NCBI GenBank assembly: GCA_020633845.1
Contig: JACKCW010000001.1
Coordinates: forward strand, 1 to 64,000
Reading direction: 5' to 3'
DNA: 64,000 bases
Origin: Caryophanales bacterium
GTDB taxonomy: Bacteria > Bacillota_I > Bacilli_A > Izemoplasmatales > UBA1188
Positions 25,983 through 34,015 of the stretch are shown here, piece after piece. How positions within the stretch are numbered: the stretch's first letter is position 1; each line of letters begins with the position of its first letter. The translations under genes and the position numbers were made by a program. The notes under the pieces are model-generated. The model did not search any database. It was not told where the DNA came from and saw nothing but the letters and a program-made list of their open reading frames with translations.

Positions 25983-26477
25983 TTATTCTTGTTTTGATTC
26001 AGCGACCATATTGAGGCCGAGTGCTAGTTGCTGAAGAGGCTGATAAAGTCCTCCGGCAATCATAGCAAGTAATGTAATACGCGACGGAAGAGTTGCGATT
26101 GTCTTCATATCTTCGTCGTTGTAGTAGACGCCGTCAACGACGCCGTCCTTCAGAACAAGCTGTTTGTTCTTTTTGGCAAATTCGAAAAGTAATTTGGGTC
26201 CTAAAACCGAGTCTTTATTAGAAAGACAAAGGGCGGAAGGGCCAGTGGTGTCGTCTAGTTCATTAAATCCGTTTAATGAAGCGGCTCTTTTGATAATGTT
26301 GTTTTTAACGACCTTTAAAACACATTTTTCTTCTCTTAAATTGTGACGCAGTTCTTCGAGTTTTAAAACTGTTAACCCGGTATACTGGCATACAACGTAA
26401 GATTGAGCTTTCTTCATCTCTTCGGCAAGACTTTCAACGGCTTCTTTCTTATTTGCGATAATCTGTTTGTTTGCCAT
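25983..26477 (-). CDS. rplJ: 50S ribosomal protein L10
   Basis: 164 residues with the N-terminal NKEAVESLAEEMKKAQSYVV and the C-terminal helix that binds L12 dimers. L10 or the L10-L12 complex is the known ligand of the leader just upstream (26497-26605). SD AAAGGAG precedes the ATG. Confidence 0.97.
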   Translation of the reverse strand: MANKQIIANKKEAVESLAEEMKKAQSYVVCQYTGLTVLKLEELRHNLREEKCVLKVVKNNIIKRAASLNGFNELDDTTGPSALCLSNKDSVLGPKLLFEFAKKNKQLVLKDGVVDGVYYNDEDMKTIATLPSRITLLAMIAGGLYQPLQQLALGLNMVAESKQE

Positions 26478-26496
26478 AAGATATTCTCCTTTAAAT

Positions 26497-26605
26497 AAAA
26501 AAACCTCTTTCCGTGAGAAAGAGGAGAAATAAATAATTTTATCCTTATAATCTCAGCGGGGAATTAAGCTATAAAGCACCAGCTATCTTAGATAAATATT
26601 CGTTT
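26497..26605 (-). promoter_or_regulatory. L10 ribosomal protein leader
   Basis: The leader carries a GATAGCTGGTGC...TAGCTTAAT...CCCCGCTGAG pattern resembling the conserved core of the L10 leader found before rplJ in Bacillota. It ends in an intrinsic terminator with 8-bp arms (26504-26511 and 26517-26524) and seven U residues on the RNA. Excess L10-L12 binding is known in the family to promote termination and so reduce rplJL. Confidence 0.82.
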
Positions 26606-26624
26606 TTTTGTTGATTCTTCTAAA

Positions 26625-27302
26625 TTAGTACTGGAGTTTAATTCCAGGACCCATTGTTGAAGAAACGGTAATGTTTTTAATGAAAGTTCCTTTAACAGTC
26701 GAAGGTTTGAGTTTTTGAATCAATTCTACAGTCGCATGAACGTTTTCTGCGAGTTTATTTTCATCAAAAGAAACTTTTCCTACTGATAATTGAATATTTC
26801 CGGCCTTGTCTACACGGTATTCTACTTTACCGGCTTTGATTTCGGAAATAGCTTTCGCTAAATCATTTGTGACGGTTCCGGTCTTCGGGTTTGGCATAAG
26901 ACCTCTCGGTCCTAAAATTCTACCGAGTTTACCGATAACGCCCATCATATCCGGAGTAGCGACGATGGTATCAAAGTCAAGCCAACCTCCCGAAATCTTT
27001 TGAACATAATCAGCTTCTCCGACATAGTCGGCACCGGCATCTTCAGCTTCCTTAGCTTTTTCACCTTTGGCGAAAACCAAAACTTTTTTAGTTTTACCAG
27101 AACCGTTAGGGAGTACAAAAGCTCCTCTTAAGTTCTGTTCGGCTTTACGCGGGTCAAGGTTAAGACGGAACGCGATTTCTACTGAAGCGTCGAACTTTTC
27201 ATAAGAAACCTTTTTCAGGATGCTTACAGCTTCTTCGATTGAATACTGTTTAGTAGAATCGATTTGCTTTTCGGCTTCAATATACTTTTTACCTTTTTTC
27301 AT
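26625..27302 (-). CDS. rplA: 50S ribosomal protein L1
   Basis: 225 residues; [15 protein letters not shown] is diagnostic. L1 forms the mobile stalk at the E site and is the classic autogenous repressor of the rplK-rplA mRNA. A TGTGG...CCACA pairing lies just before its ribosome site (27320-27347). Confidence 0.98.
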   Translation of the reverse strand: MKKGKKYIEAEKQIDSTKQYSIEEAVSILKKVSYEKFDASVEIAFRLNLDPRKAEQNLRGAFVLPNGSGKTKKVLVFAKGEKAKEAEDAGADYVGEADYVQKISGGWLDFDTIVATPDMMGVIGKLGRILGPRGLMPNPKTGTVTNDLAKAISEIKAGKVEYRVDKAGNIQLSVGKVSFDENKLAENVHATVELIQKLKPSTVKGTFIKNITVSSTMGPGIKLQY

Positions 27303-27365
27303 AATGAATTTTTCCTCCTTGTGGTATTAACGGAATATCCTTCCACACAGTTAATTAAATGACGG

Positions 27366-27791
27366 TTATTCAACGACTTCGATTCCCATCTGACGGGCAG
27401 AACCCTCGATGATCTTCATTGCCGCTTCGATGTCGTTTGCGTTTAAGTCAGGCATTTTAGTTTCGGCGATCGCCTTAAGTTGAGCCTTAGTGACTTTGCC
27501 CGCTTTTTCTTTTCCCGGGTTGTGTGAACCCTTAGTAATTCCTGCGGCTTTTCTTAAAAGATCAGATGCCGGAGGAGTTTTGGTAATGAAAGTGAAGCTA
27601 CGGTCTTCGTAAACGCTGATAACGACAGGAATGATGCTGCCAACCATGTCTTTAGTTCGGTCGTTGAACTGCATACAAAATTGTTGGAGGTTAATTCCTG
27701 CTTGTCCAAGTGCTGGTCCGATAGGTGGAGCTGGAGTAGCTTTTCCACCAGCGATTTGCAATTTAACAACTGTTTTTAATTGTTTTGCCAT
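27366..27791 (-). CDS. rplK: 50S ribosomal protein L11
   Basis: 141 residues, normal length. [27 protein letters not shown] is the conserved N-terminal segment (residues 8-34); the C-terminal domain binds the GTPase-associated 23S region. It has its own strong promoter, because a HAD gene and a terminator separate it from nusG. Confidence 0.98.
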   Translation of the reverse strand: MAKQLKTVVKLQIAGGKATPAPPIGPALGQAGINLQQFCMQFNDRTKDMVGSIIPVVISVYEDRSFTFITKTPPASDLLRKAAGITKGSHNPGKEKAGKVTKAQLKAIAETKMPDLNANDIEAAMKIIEGSARQMGIEVVE

Positions 27792-27812
27792 GATGTTTCC
27801 TCCTTATCATGT

Positions 27813-27845
27813 TGTGGTCACTGAACCCGTCTGGGTTCTCCCACA
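27813..27845 (-). promoter_or_regulatory. Candidate L1-binding hairpin in the rplK leader
   Basis: Outer helix TGTGG/CCACA and inner helix GAACCC/GGGTTC (complement of 27823-27838), separated by an asymmetric internal loop with GA on one side and AGTGA on the other. Two short helices around an asymmetric loop is the known architecture of L1 sites in L11-L1 mRNAs. It lies directly upstream of the rplK ribosome site. Confidence 0.55.
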
Positions 27846-27869
27846 CGCGTAAAAAATACACGCTCTATT

Positions 27870-27898
27870 ATTCTATAATAATGATTGAGTGGTGTCAA
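27870..27898 (-). promoter_or_regulatory. rplK promoter
   Basis: Perfect TTGACA (27893-27898), 17-nt spacer and TAGAAT (27870-27875) on the minus strand, about 75 nt before the rplK start. Confidence 0.88.
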
Positions 27899-27915
27899 GA
27901 GCCATCTTTCGCTAA

Positions 27916-28581
27916 TTAAGCGATAAATTCCAGTAAAGTCTTCTTAGCCTTCTCATCAATTGATAAAAAATAGAAATCGGAATGGTCTTTAATCTGTTTT
28001 TGAAGATGCTTTGAAGCCTCGTCATATAAACCTACAGTATGAAAGCCAACTTGATGAGAACTGATTATCCCATAAGGAAGATCTTCAAAAATAATTGATT
28101 TTTCCGGTGTTGATTTTAAATATGCTGCACATCTTAAATATATCTCTGGATTGTTTTTAGAAGAGCCCACTTCGCTGCTTGTTATAACATAATCAAAGTA
28201 GGATTCTATATTTAATTTATGAAGGCATTCAATCACGAGATATTTGTCGGTAGCAGTTGCGACCGCCATCTTTACATTTCTCGTTTTTAGTTCGTCTAGA
28301 AGTTCTTTTATTCCCGGTTTTAAAGGAATGTTATTTAAATAATAATCCTCGATGCAATCGTTTATTCCCTGCATGATTTCCTTAACGGAATCTTGAAGTT
28401 GATATTTTTCTTTTAGAAAAATAGCCGACTCTTCTAAAGACATACTTAAAAACTCGGTAGCGATATCTTCTTTTTCAATGATTCCTTTCTTTTCAAGATA
28501 TGTTTGTGGTACTTTTGCCCAATAAAGCATCGAGTCGACAAGAGTACCGTCCAGATCAAAAATCGCACAATCTATTTTCAT
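27916..28581 (-). CDS. HAD superfamily hydrolase (phosphoglucomutase-like subfamily)
   Basis: 221 residues from the ATG at 28581, with GGAG 6 nt upstream. FDLDGTLVDS near residues 7-16 is HAD motif I with nucleophile Asp; TSSEVGSSKNNPEIYLRC carries the motif III lysine, and IIFEDLPYGIISS motif IV. A helical cap lies between motifs I and II, as in beta-phosphoglucomutase-like phosphatases. Substrate unknown. It interrupts the usual secE-nusG-rplK-rplA order and follows a terminator directly, with no promoter of its own in sight, so it may be read only by leakage past that terminator. Confidence 0.88.
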   Translation of the reverse strand: MKIDCAIFDLDGTLVDSMLYWAKVPQTYLEKKGIIEKEDIATEFLSMSLEESAIFLKEKYQLQDSVKEIMQGINDCIEDYYLNNIPLKPGIKELLDELKTRNVKMAVATATDKYLVIECLHKLNIESYFDYVITSSEVGSSKNNPEIYLRCAAYLKSTPEKSIIFEDLPYGIISSHQVGFHTVGLYDEASKHLQKQIKDHSDFYFLSIDEKAKKTLLEFIA

Positions 28582-28593
28582 AAAAATCTCCAT

Positions 28594-28617
28594 AAAAAAG
28601 GTAGCTTGGAAGCTACC
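28594..28617 (-). terminator. Intrinsic terminator between nusG and the HAD gene
   Basis: GGTAGCTT and AAGCTACC arms followed by TTTTTT on the minus strand, starting 2 nt after the nusG stop. The HAD gene's ribosome site lies within a few nucleotides of the T-run, so termination would switch that gene off completely. Confidence 0.9.
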
Positions 28618-28619
28618 AT

Positions 28620-29171
28620 TTATTCAACTATTTCCACATCGTCTGCTTGAACGGTAACTTCAACCTGACGGCCGAAAAGTTCAATAAGAACGACGGTTTC
28701 CATTTTTTCTAAATCAATGGCGTCGACAACGCCGATTTGATCCTTAAAGTTTCCTCTTACCACGGTAACGGTATCGCCTTCGTGGTACGAAACGGCCGGA
28801 ACTTGAAGCATACCGCATCTTTTAAGAATCGGATCCATTTCTACTTTCGGAATGGATACCGGTCTTGTCTTTTTACCGGCCGAACCGAGAAAGCCGGTTA
28901 CCCCCGGAGTGTTTCTGACAACCCACCAAGATTTTTCATTATCTATCATTTCGATAAAGACATATCCTGGGAAGATTTTAACCATTTTTTCTTTTACGGT
29001 TCCGTCTTCTTTCTTTTCGATAACCATTTCTTCCGGTATCATAACCTGAAAGATTTGGTCTTCCATATCCATGCTTTTGATACGAGATACAAGATTATCC
29101 TTAACGGAATTTTCTTTTCCTGAATAGGTCTGGACGATATACCAGAGCCTCTCACCTTTTAAGTCTGCCAT
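28620..29171 (-). CDS. nusG: Transcription termination/antitermination factor NusG
   Basis: 183 residues: NGN domain (WYIVQTYSGKENSVKDNL, FPGYVFIEM) and a C-terminal KOW domain (EGDTVTVVRGNFKDQIGVVD). NusG binds RNA polymerase and couples it to ribosomes or pausing. It lies 2 nt after secE. Confidence 0.98.
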   Translation of the reverse strand: MADLKGERLWYIVQTYSGKENSVKDNLVSRIKSMDMEDQIFQVMIPEEMVIEKKEDGTVKEKMVKIFPGYVFIEMIDNEKSWWVVRNTPGVTGFLGSAGKKTRPVSIPKVEMDPILKRCGMLQVPAVSYHEGDTVTVVRGNFKDQIGVVDAIDLEKMETVVLIELFGRQVEVTVQADDVEIVE

Positions 29172-29173
29172 TT

Positions 29174-29641
29174 TTATTCACCGAAAATTAAATTAAAGAG
29201 AGGAATAAGTCCGAAGTCGAACACGTAGAATAAGGCGGTAAGAAAGACGATGAAGAGAAGAACTATCATGCTGTTTAAGAAGAGAGTCTTCTTATCAGTC
29301 CAGGTCACAAACTTAAGTTCTTTAACACTTGGTTTGAATACCGGCCAAAGACAATAAATTATTACTGAGGCGGAAAGAGCAATAATGACGGAAGAAATAG
29401 TGATTACCTTCCAAGAAGCGTCGAATATTCCCCATCCCGATTGCGAGATATCGAAATAATCATCGGCAAACGTATTGTTGTCCGATGCAGCCGCTACCAG
29501 TATATAAATTCCGAGTACAAGTAAAATTATCGCTAAAACAAGAAGAAGCCAGTTTTCAAAAGAGTGTTCTTCCTTGATAAATTTAAGTATGCGCTCCGAT
29601 GCGCTTTCTTTTTTTTCTTTTGTTACTTTCGTTGCTTTCAT
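29174..29641 (-). CDS. secE: Preprotein translocase subunit SecE, extended three-helix form
   Basis: 155 residues from the ATG at 29641 (a GTG 15 nt earlier overlaps the rpmG stop and is an alternative). The C-terminal SecE core, PSVKELKFVTWTDKKTLFLN and the following helix, is clear. Ahead of it are two further hydrophobic helices (about residues 35-55 and 80-105), so the topology resembles the E. coli three-helix SecE rather than the 60-residue single-helix Bacillus form. SecE clamps SecY. The placement rpmG-secE-nusG is conserved. Confidence 0.9.
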   Translation of the reverse strand: MKATKVTKEKKESASERILKFIKEEHSFENWLLLVLAIILLVLGIYILVAAASDNNTFADDYFDISQSGWGIFDASWKVITISSVIIALSASVIIYCLWPVFKPSVKELKFVTWTDKKTLFLNSMIVLLFIVFLTALFYVFDFGLIPLFNLIFGE

Positions 29642-29655
29642 ATGGAAAACCCCCA

Positions 29656-29802
29656 CTACCTACTTTCTTTGTGAAGAGTGCGTTTATTACACTTTTTACA
29701 GTACTTCATAAGTTCAATGCGGTTCACAGAATCGCTGTTTTTATAAATTTGATAATTTCGTGAAGAGCATTCTTCACATACGAGTATTACTTTTACGCGC
29801 AT
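29656..29802 (-). CDS. rpmG: 50S ribosomal protein L33
   Basis: 48 residues, too short for most ORF scans. It begins MRVKVILVCEEC and contains CKKCNKRTLHKE, so it has the two CxxC pairs of the zinc-binding form. GGAGCGG precedes the ATG. Its TAG overlaps the possible GTG start of secE. Order sigH-rpmG-secE-nusG is as in B. subtilis. Confidence 0.95.
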   Translation of the reverse strand: MRVKVILVCEECSSRNYQIYKNSDSVNRIELMKYCKKCNKRTLHKESR

Positions 29803-29823
29803 GGGCACCGCTCCATTCAAGTT

Positions 29824-29852
29824 ATTTTATATATAGCAAAGATTAATGTCAA
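29824..29852 (-). promoter_or_regulatory. rpmG-secE-nusG promoter
   Basis: Perfect TTGACA (29847-29852), 17-nt spacer and TAAAAT (29824-29829) on the minus strand. The -35 element overlaps the last codons of the sigma-factor gene, and the 5' leader is only about 15 nt. Confidence 0.85.
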
Positions 29853-30385
29853 GTCAAATCTTTACCTAGGTTCTCTCTTATTTTACTCTTTGCTTTCCTA
29901 ATTATATAGTAGATTTCCTGCGGTTTAAGTCCGTAGTCTTCAGCTATTTTCTTTACCGGGATTTTTTTAAGACAATAAAGATCAATCAAAAGTTTTTCTT
30001 TTTCATTTAAACCGGAAAAGATTCGGTAATCGGGAGAAAAACCTTCAAAATCGTTTTGACTTTCTTTAAGAATATCAATATTATCGACGAGAATTGTCTG
30101 TGTCTTTGTTTTCTTGTTTTTAATCGTTATCAGTTTGTTGGTTAAATTTCTATCAAAGAAAGAAAAGAAACCATAGAGTTGATCATTGTACTTTAAGATT
30201 GACCGGAAGAGGAGGAGGCTGCATTCCTGAAAGACATCATCGTAGTCCGCAAGAAGATTAAAATCTTTAATTTTTTTCGAAATAAGGATTCCGTATTTCT
30301 TAAGGAGAATATCCATGGCATCGTCATTATTCTCCTGCGCTAGATACAAAAGTTCGTGATCGTTATAACTGAAAAGATCGATAAT
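29849..30385 (-). CDS. SigH-like sigma-70 family factor, probable AUU start
   Basis: Short sigma factor: region 2 near the N terminus (DYDDVFQECSLLLFRSILKY) and region 4 at the C-terminal end (LNEKEKLLIDLYCLKKIPVKKIAEDYGL, residues about 126-153, then a recognition helix). Position between rlmB and rpmG matches B. subtilis sigH. The first canonical start (TTG, 30349) has no ribosome site and would cut off IIDLFSYNDHELLYLAQ, which looks like the normal N terminus. AAGGAG is spaced properly only for ATT at 30385, which overlaps the rlmB stop (TAATT). This gives 178 residues. Regulon unknown. Confidence 0.8.
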   Translation of the reverse strand: MIDLFSYNDHELLYLAQENNDDAMDILLKKYGILISKKIKDFNLLADYDDVFQECSLLLFRSILKYNDQLYGFFSFFDRNLTNKLITIKNKKTKTQTILVDNIDILKESQNDFEGFSPDYRIFSGLNEKEKLLIDLYCLKKIPVKKIAEDYGLKPQEIYYIIRKAKSKIRENLGKDLT

Positions 30386-31083
30386 TATTTTCTCCTTGAT
30401 ATAATATTTGACATTATTATCGCTGCCGATATCGAGGCGTTTAAACTGTTTATTTTTCCTGTCATCGGTATTCTGATTAAATAATCGCAGTTTTGTCTGA
30501 CCAGATGGCTGATTCCGAAACCTTCCGACCCGATAACTAAGGCAAGAGGCGTATCAACCGGTAATTGATCATAGAGAGTGTCGCCTTTCATATCAGCGCC
30601 AGCAATCCAAAACCCGTAATCTTTTAAAAAGGCGATTGCTGTATTAAGATTCGTTACTTGCACAATTTTCACATAGTTAAACGCGCCGCTTGATACTCTG
30701 GCCACCGTTTCATTTACACCGCAGGCCCGGTTTTTCGGGATAATAATAAAGTCGCCGCCCAAAGCTTCAAAAGAACGGATTATATTGCCAAAGTTTTGCG
30801 GGTCTTCAATTCCGTCTAAGATAAGAACGAAAGGTTTTGGTGATAAATTATCCAAAGCTTTATCAAAACTCTCATAAACATAACCTTCAACTTCAATTAC
30901 GATTCCTTGAGCTTTCGGATATAATTTTTGAAACTCAAAGTCATTCAAGAATTCAAAAGAAATGTTTCTTTTTTGAACTATTTGAATAATTTCATCGTTA
31001 AAACTTTCTTTCATTATGACTTTTTTGATCTTTTGTCCCGAAAGAAGAGTTTCCATACAGACATTTTTGCCTTCTAGAATCAT
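30385..31083 (-). CDS. rlmB: 23S rRNA (guanosine-2251 2'-O)-methyltransferase
   Basis: 232-residue SPOUT/TrmH enzyme. N-terminal L30e-like substrate domain (ILEGKNVCMETLLSG) and C-terminal knot with LDGIEDPQNFGNIIRS, VIGSEGFGIS and IPMTGKINSLNASISAAI, the three SpoU motifs. It modifies the peptidyl-transferase P-loop. Its stop overlaps the likely start of the sigma factor. It has its own promoter although it follows mrnC. Confidence 0.94.
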   Translation of the reverse strand: MILEGKNVCMETLLSGQKIKKVIMKESFNDEIIQIVQKRNISFEFLNDFEFQKLYPKAQGIVIEVEGYVYESFDKALDNLSPKPFVLILDGIEDPQNFGNIIRSFEALGGDFIIIPKNRACGVNETVARVSSGAFNYVKIVQVTNLNTAIAFLKDYGFWIAGADMKGDTLYDQLPVDTPLALVIGSEGFGISHLVRQNCDYLIRIPMTGKINSLNASISAAIIMSNIISRRK

Positions 31084-31094
31084 ATCCTCACCTC

Positions 31095-31123
31095 ATTATA
31101 TACTTTTTTGTGTTGTTTTTCAA
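31095..31123 (-). promoter_or_regulatory. rlmB promoter
   Basis: TTGAAA (31118-31123), 17-nt spacer and perfect TATAAT (31095-31100) in the 51-nt gap between mrnC and rlmB. It would yield an almost leaderless rlmB-sigma transcript. Confidence 0.8.
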
Positions 31124-31134
31124 TAACATAACGG

Positions 31135-31521
31135 CTAAATTCGGCCGTTTTCTTCATTTATATATTCAATGGATTTTTTGATTATTTCTGTTAATCTAGA
31201 ATCGTTTTTGTTCAAATAAAGATAACCGATCAATGATTCAAGCCCGGTGGCCTTACGGTACTCGTTTAAACTTGCATTTTTAGGTTTGTGAGTTTCTTTG
31301 GCGTTTCTTCCTCTTTTATATATGTCTATCTCTTCTTCACTTAAGGATTCCAATATATAATCTACTATTTTAGCTTGAGAAACTGCCGAAGTATATTTAA
31401 TTGCCTCTTTATGAAGATCGTTCACTCTTGTGAGCTGATTACTTAGGAGGTATTCTCTTATTTGAAGTTCAAACACGGCATCGCCAATATAGGCTAGGGC
31501 CTGGCCGTTTAATTGAATCAT
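31135..31521 (-). CDS. mrnC: Mini-ribonuclease 3
   Basis: 128 residues, an RNase III catalytic domain without the dsRNA-binding domain. LAYIGDAVFELQIREYLL holds the acidic catalytic residues, and RNAKETHKPKNASLNEYRKATGLESLIGYLYL the second set. It matures 23S rRNA ends in Bacillus. Its ATG overlaps the cysS stop by 1 nt (TAATG), the same cysS-mrnC coupling as in B. subtilis. Confidence 0.95.
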   Translation of the reverse strand: MIQLNGQALAYIGDAVFELQIREYLLSNQLTRVNDLHKEAIKYTSAVSQAKIVDYILESLSEEEIDIYKRGRNAKETHKPKNASLNEYRKATGLESLIGYLYLNKNDSRLTEIIKKSIEYINEENGRI

Positions 31522-32852
31522 TAAATTATTCCTTTTTTACTAAGAAGTTCACGGTACTTATCCGCTTCTTCATATTTTTTATCTTTTCTTGCGGATGTCC
31601 ATTTGTCGTATAATACTCTATCTTCTTCGGACATTTTTTCTTTCTTTATATCAAGACCCAGCACATGAAGCATTATATTCAAAGAATTATAGGCTTGAAT
31701 TAGAATATCTAAATCCTTTTTTCCTCTTAATTCGGCATTAATGTCTTTAACAAGAGAACTGATAACGCTTATAGCGTTTGGGGTATTTAGATCGTCATCC
31801 ATTGCCTTATCAAACCTATCGATTATCTCGTTTGACACTTTATCGGATAATTCGTTATCGAGCGCATGATTAAGATCTAGATAAAGAAAAAGATCAGTAT
31901 AGGCTTTATATATCTTTTCGAACTCTTTATCAAACTGATTTTGCAGAACGTCGCTATATGAAATTATATTTCTGTAGGGAAAAGACAAAACAAGAAGACG
32001 ATAGGCTCTCGGGTCGCATTTTAAATCTTTAACCCAAACAACATTTCCTAAAGACTTACTCATTTTTTCATCTTCGAAATTTACCCTCGCATTATGCACC
32101 CAATAATTAGCCAAACGATTTTTATAGACGGCTTCCGCTTGAGCGATTTCATTTTCATGATGCGGGAAAATAAGATCCGAACCGCCGCCGTGAATATCAA
32201 TTAAGCCGCCAAAAACCTTATTAATCATTACGCAGCATTCCGTATGCCAACCGGGGCGTCCTTCGCCCCAAGGAGAAGAATAAGTAATTCCTTCATGAAA
32301 TTCTTTCCATAAGGCAAAATCTAAACCTGATTCTTTTTTATCGCTTACTTCTACTCTGGCGCCTTGGATTAATTCATCAGTTTTTCTGTTAGAAAGAGCG
32401 CCATAATTTTTTATCGAACTTACTTTAAAATATACATCCTCTCCAGATACATAAGCGGAGCCGTTTTTTACCATCTCTTCCACAAAAGAGATAATTTCCG
32501 GAATATTTTCGCTTACTTTCGGTTTGATAAATGAATCATCGGCATTAAGCCATCTGACATCATTAAGGTAAGCTTTGATATATTTTTCCGCTACTTCTTT
32601 TTCGGATATGCCTTCTTTTTTTGATTCCGCCAGAATTTTTTCGTTTATATCCGTAAAATTAGAAGCCATAATGACTTTATAACCTTGATGCTCAAAATAT
32701 TTTTTTATGGTATCAAAAAAAATGATCGGCCTTGCATTACCAATATGAATATAGTTATATACAGTCGGACCGCAGTAATAAATTGTTACCTGGTCCTTTT
32801 TTATCGGAATGAATTCTTCTTCTTTATTTTCGTATGTATTATATAGTTTCAT
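31521..32852 (-). CDS. cysS: Cysteinyl-tRNA synthetase
   Basis: 443 residues, class I. HIGN (HIGNARP) near 37-40, KMSKSLGN near 265, and zinc ligands including the Cys of YYCGPTVYNY, a later WHTECCVM cysteine and HHENEIAQAE. Starts the cysS-mrnC-(rlmB-sigma) group. A TATAAT (complement of 32871-32876) lies about 20 nt upstream but its -35 match is poor. No T-box is visible in the 90-nt upstream gap. Confidence 0.97.
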   Translation of the reverse strand: MKLYNTYENKEEEFIPIKKDQVTIYYCGPTVYNYIHIGNARPIIFFDTIKKYFEHQGYKVIMASNFTDINEKILAESKKEGISEKEVAEKYIKAYLNDVRWLNADDSFIKPKVSENIPEIISFVEEMVKNGSAYVSGEDVYFKVSSIKNYGALSNRKTDELIQGARVEVSDKKESGLDFALWKEFHEGITYSSPWGEGRPGWHTECCVMINKVFGGLIDIHGGGSDLIFPHHENEIAQAEAVYKNRLANYWVHNARVNFEDEKMSKSLGNVVWVKDLKCDPRAYRLLVLSFPYRNIISYSDVLQNQFDKEFEKIYKAYTDLFLYLDLNHALDNELSDKVSNEIIDRFDKAMDDDLNTPNAISVISSLVKDINAELRGKKDLDILIQAYNSLNIMLHVLGLDIKKEKMSEEDRVLYDKWTSARKDKKYEEADKYRELLSKKGII

Positions 32853-32891
32853 ATAAATCCTCGCTCATTAATTATAACATAATAAAAGGTG

Positions 32892-32929
32892 AAAAAAAAC
32901 GACTCAGATGCTATCTGAACCGTTTTTTT
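32892..32929 (-). terminator. Intrinsic terminator after the cold-shock gene
   Basis: About 12-bp stem (TTCAGAT/ATCTGA core with AACG/CGTT extension) and a run of eight T on the minus strand, shortly after the csp stop at 32943. Confidence 0.9.
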
Positions 32930-32942
32930 CACTCATAACAAA

Positions 32943-33140
32943 CTATTCTTTAACTATATTAGCAGCGTTAGGGCCTTTTGGACCTTCAACTACGTCAAAG
33001 TTTACAGATTGACCTTGCTCAAGCGTTTTGTAACCATCTGACTGGATCTGGGAATAATGTGCAAAATAATCTTTTCCGTCTCCGCCGGTGATGAAGCCAT
33101 AGCCCTTGTCTGAGTTAAACCATTTAACTGTGCCTTTCAT
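32943..33140 (-). CDS. Cold-shock protein, CspA family
   Basis: 65-residue single cold-shock domain. KGYGFI is RNP1 and DYFAHYS stands for RNP2 (usual form VFVHFS). Binds single-stranded nucleic acid, typically acting as an RNA chaperone. Monocistronic, with its own promoter and terminator; the 5' leader is short (about 25-30 nt), so the long thermosensing leader of E. coli cspA is not present. Confidence 0.96.
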   Translation of the reverse strand: MKGTVKWFNSDKGYGFITGGDGKDYFAHYSQIQSDGYKTLEQGQSVNFDVVEGPKGPNAANIVKE

Positions 33141-33172
33141 GTGTCTCCTTTTTTTACTGTACTACATTAGAT

Positions 33173-33201
33173 ATTATAATTTTATATTTAGGAATTGTAA
33201 A
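33173..33201 (-). promoter_or_regulatory. Cold-shock gene promoter
   Basis: TTTACA (33196-33201), 17-nt spacer, perfect TATAAT (33173-33178) on the minus strand, 33 nt before the start codon. Confidence 0.85.
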
Positions 33202-33217
33202 GAACTTTAATGAGTTT

Positions 33218-33997
33218 TTACATTTTGAGCCCGTCAGAATAGACGTGCTGACAAATAGGAATGATTACTTGAAAAACTTCGGCAAGAAGAACATGATGTT
33301 TTTTACCGTCTTGTCTTGCTTTATATAGAAAATAGTCAAGAAGCATCTTGGAGTCCCCGGTCATTTGTGACTTATGAAGAGAAAGAGCCGCTAATTTGTC
33401 GCCGACATTCTTCTTTGACACTTCTTCAAAAGCATTTGGATAGTCGGTAAAGTAATAAACTAAAACAATAGGCTTCCTACAAGGGTTTGCATCTTTTGTT
33501 TCTACATGATGCCTTTTAAGAGCTTCCGGATAAGCGACAATCTGCATTGCGCCTCTTACGCCTTCTCCGGTCTTTATATGATCATTATGACATTCGTTTC
33601 TAAGGTGCGGGTCAGGACTGAATACGGCATCCGGTGCATATTTCATAATATATTTGGCAACTTCTCTCGTAACATCCTCACTAGTGAAAAGACCTCCGTC
33701 CTCAAAGCCGATAAAATCAATGGAATCGGCTTTTAAATGGAACGCGGCATCGGTCGCTTCTTTTTCTCTGATTTTCTTTAATTCCGAAGGAGGAAGTAAA
33801 GGATCATCAGTTCCCGATGAACCGTCGGTCACGATTAGGAAATGAACTGTGCCGCCGTTTTCTTTGATTTTAGATATTAGAGCTCCGCAGCCAAATTCAA
33901 TATCGTCCGGGTGCGGTCCGACGAAAAGAACATCCTTTAAGGAGGATAGTTTAGGCATTTTAACTAATTCTTTAAACATAGCTTTTACATTAGGCAT
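33218..33997 (-). CDS. PIG-L family (LmbE-like) deacetylase
   Basis: 259 residues from the ATG at 33997; a TTG 12 nt earlier is possible but less likely. GPHPDDIEFGCG gives the zinc-binding HPDD motif near residue 29, and ECHNDHIKTGEGV the third histidine. The family removes acetyl groups from N-acetylglucosamine-type substrates (LmbE, BshB, MshB, PIG-L). Nothing nearby points to bacillithiol synthesis, so the substrate is open. It starts 18 nt after the PFOR stop, probably co-transcribed. Confidence 0.88.
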   Translation of the reverse strand: MPNVKAMFKELVKMPKLSSLKDVLFVGPHPDDIEFGCGALISKIKENGGTVHFLIVTDGSSGTDDPLLPPSELKKIREKEATDAAFHLKADSIDFIGFEDGGLFTSEDVTREVAKYIMKYAPDAVFSPDPHLRNECHNDHIKTGEGVRGAMQIVAYPEALKRHHVETKDANPCRKPIVLVYYFTDYPNAFEEVSKKNVGDKLAALSLHKSQMTGDSKMLLDYFLYKARQDGKKHHVLLAEVFQVIIPICQHVYSDGLKM

Positions 33998-34015
33998 AGT
34001 TTTTACCAACCTTTA

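Noticed and set aside
28737..29123. 128-codon plus-strand frame opposite nusG
   Set aside because: Antisense shadow, Phe/His/Arg-rich, no homology and no start signals.
32853..32942. Possible T-box or other riboswitch before cysS
   Set aside because: The 90-nt gap holds only the csp terminator and a -10-like element; no GGTGGTACC-type core is present.
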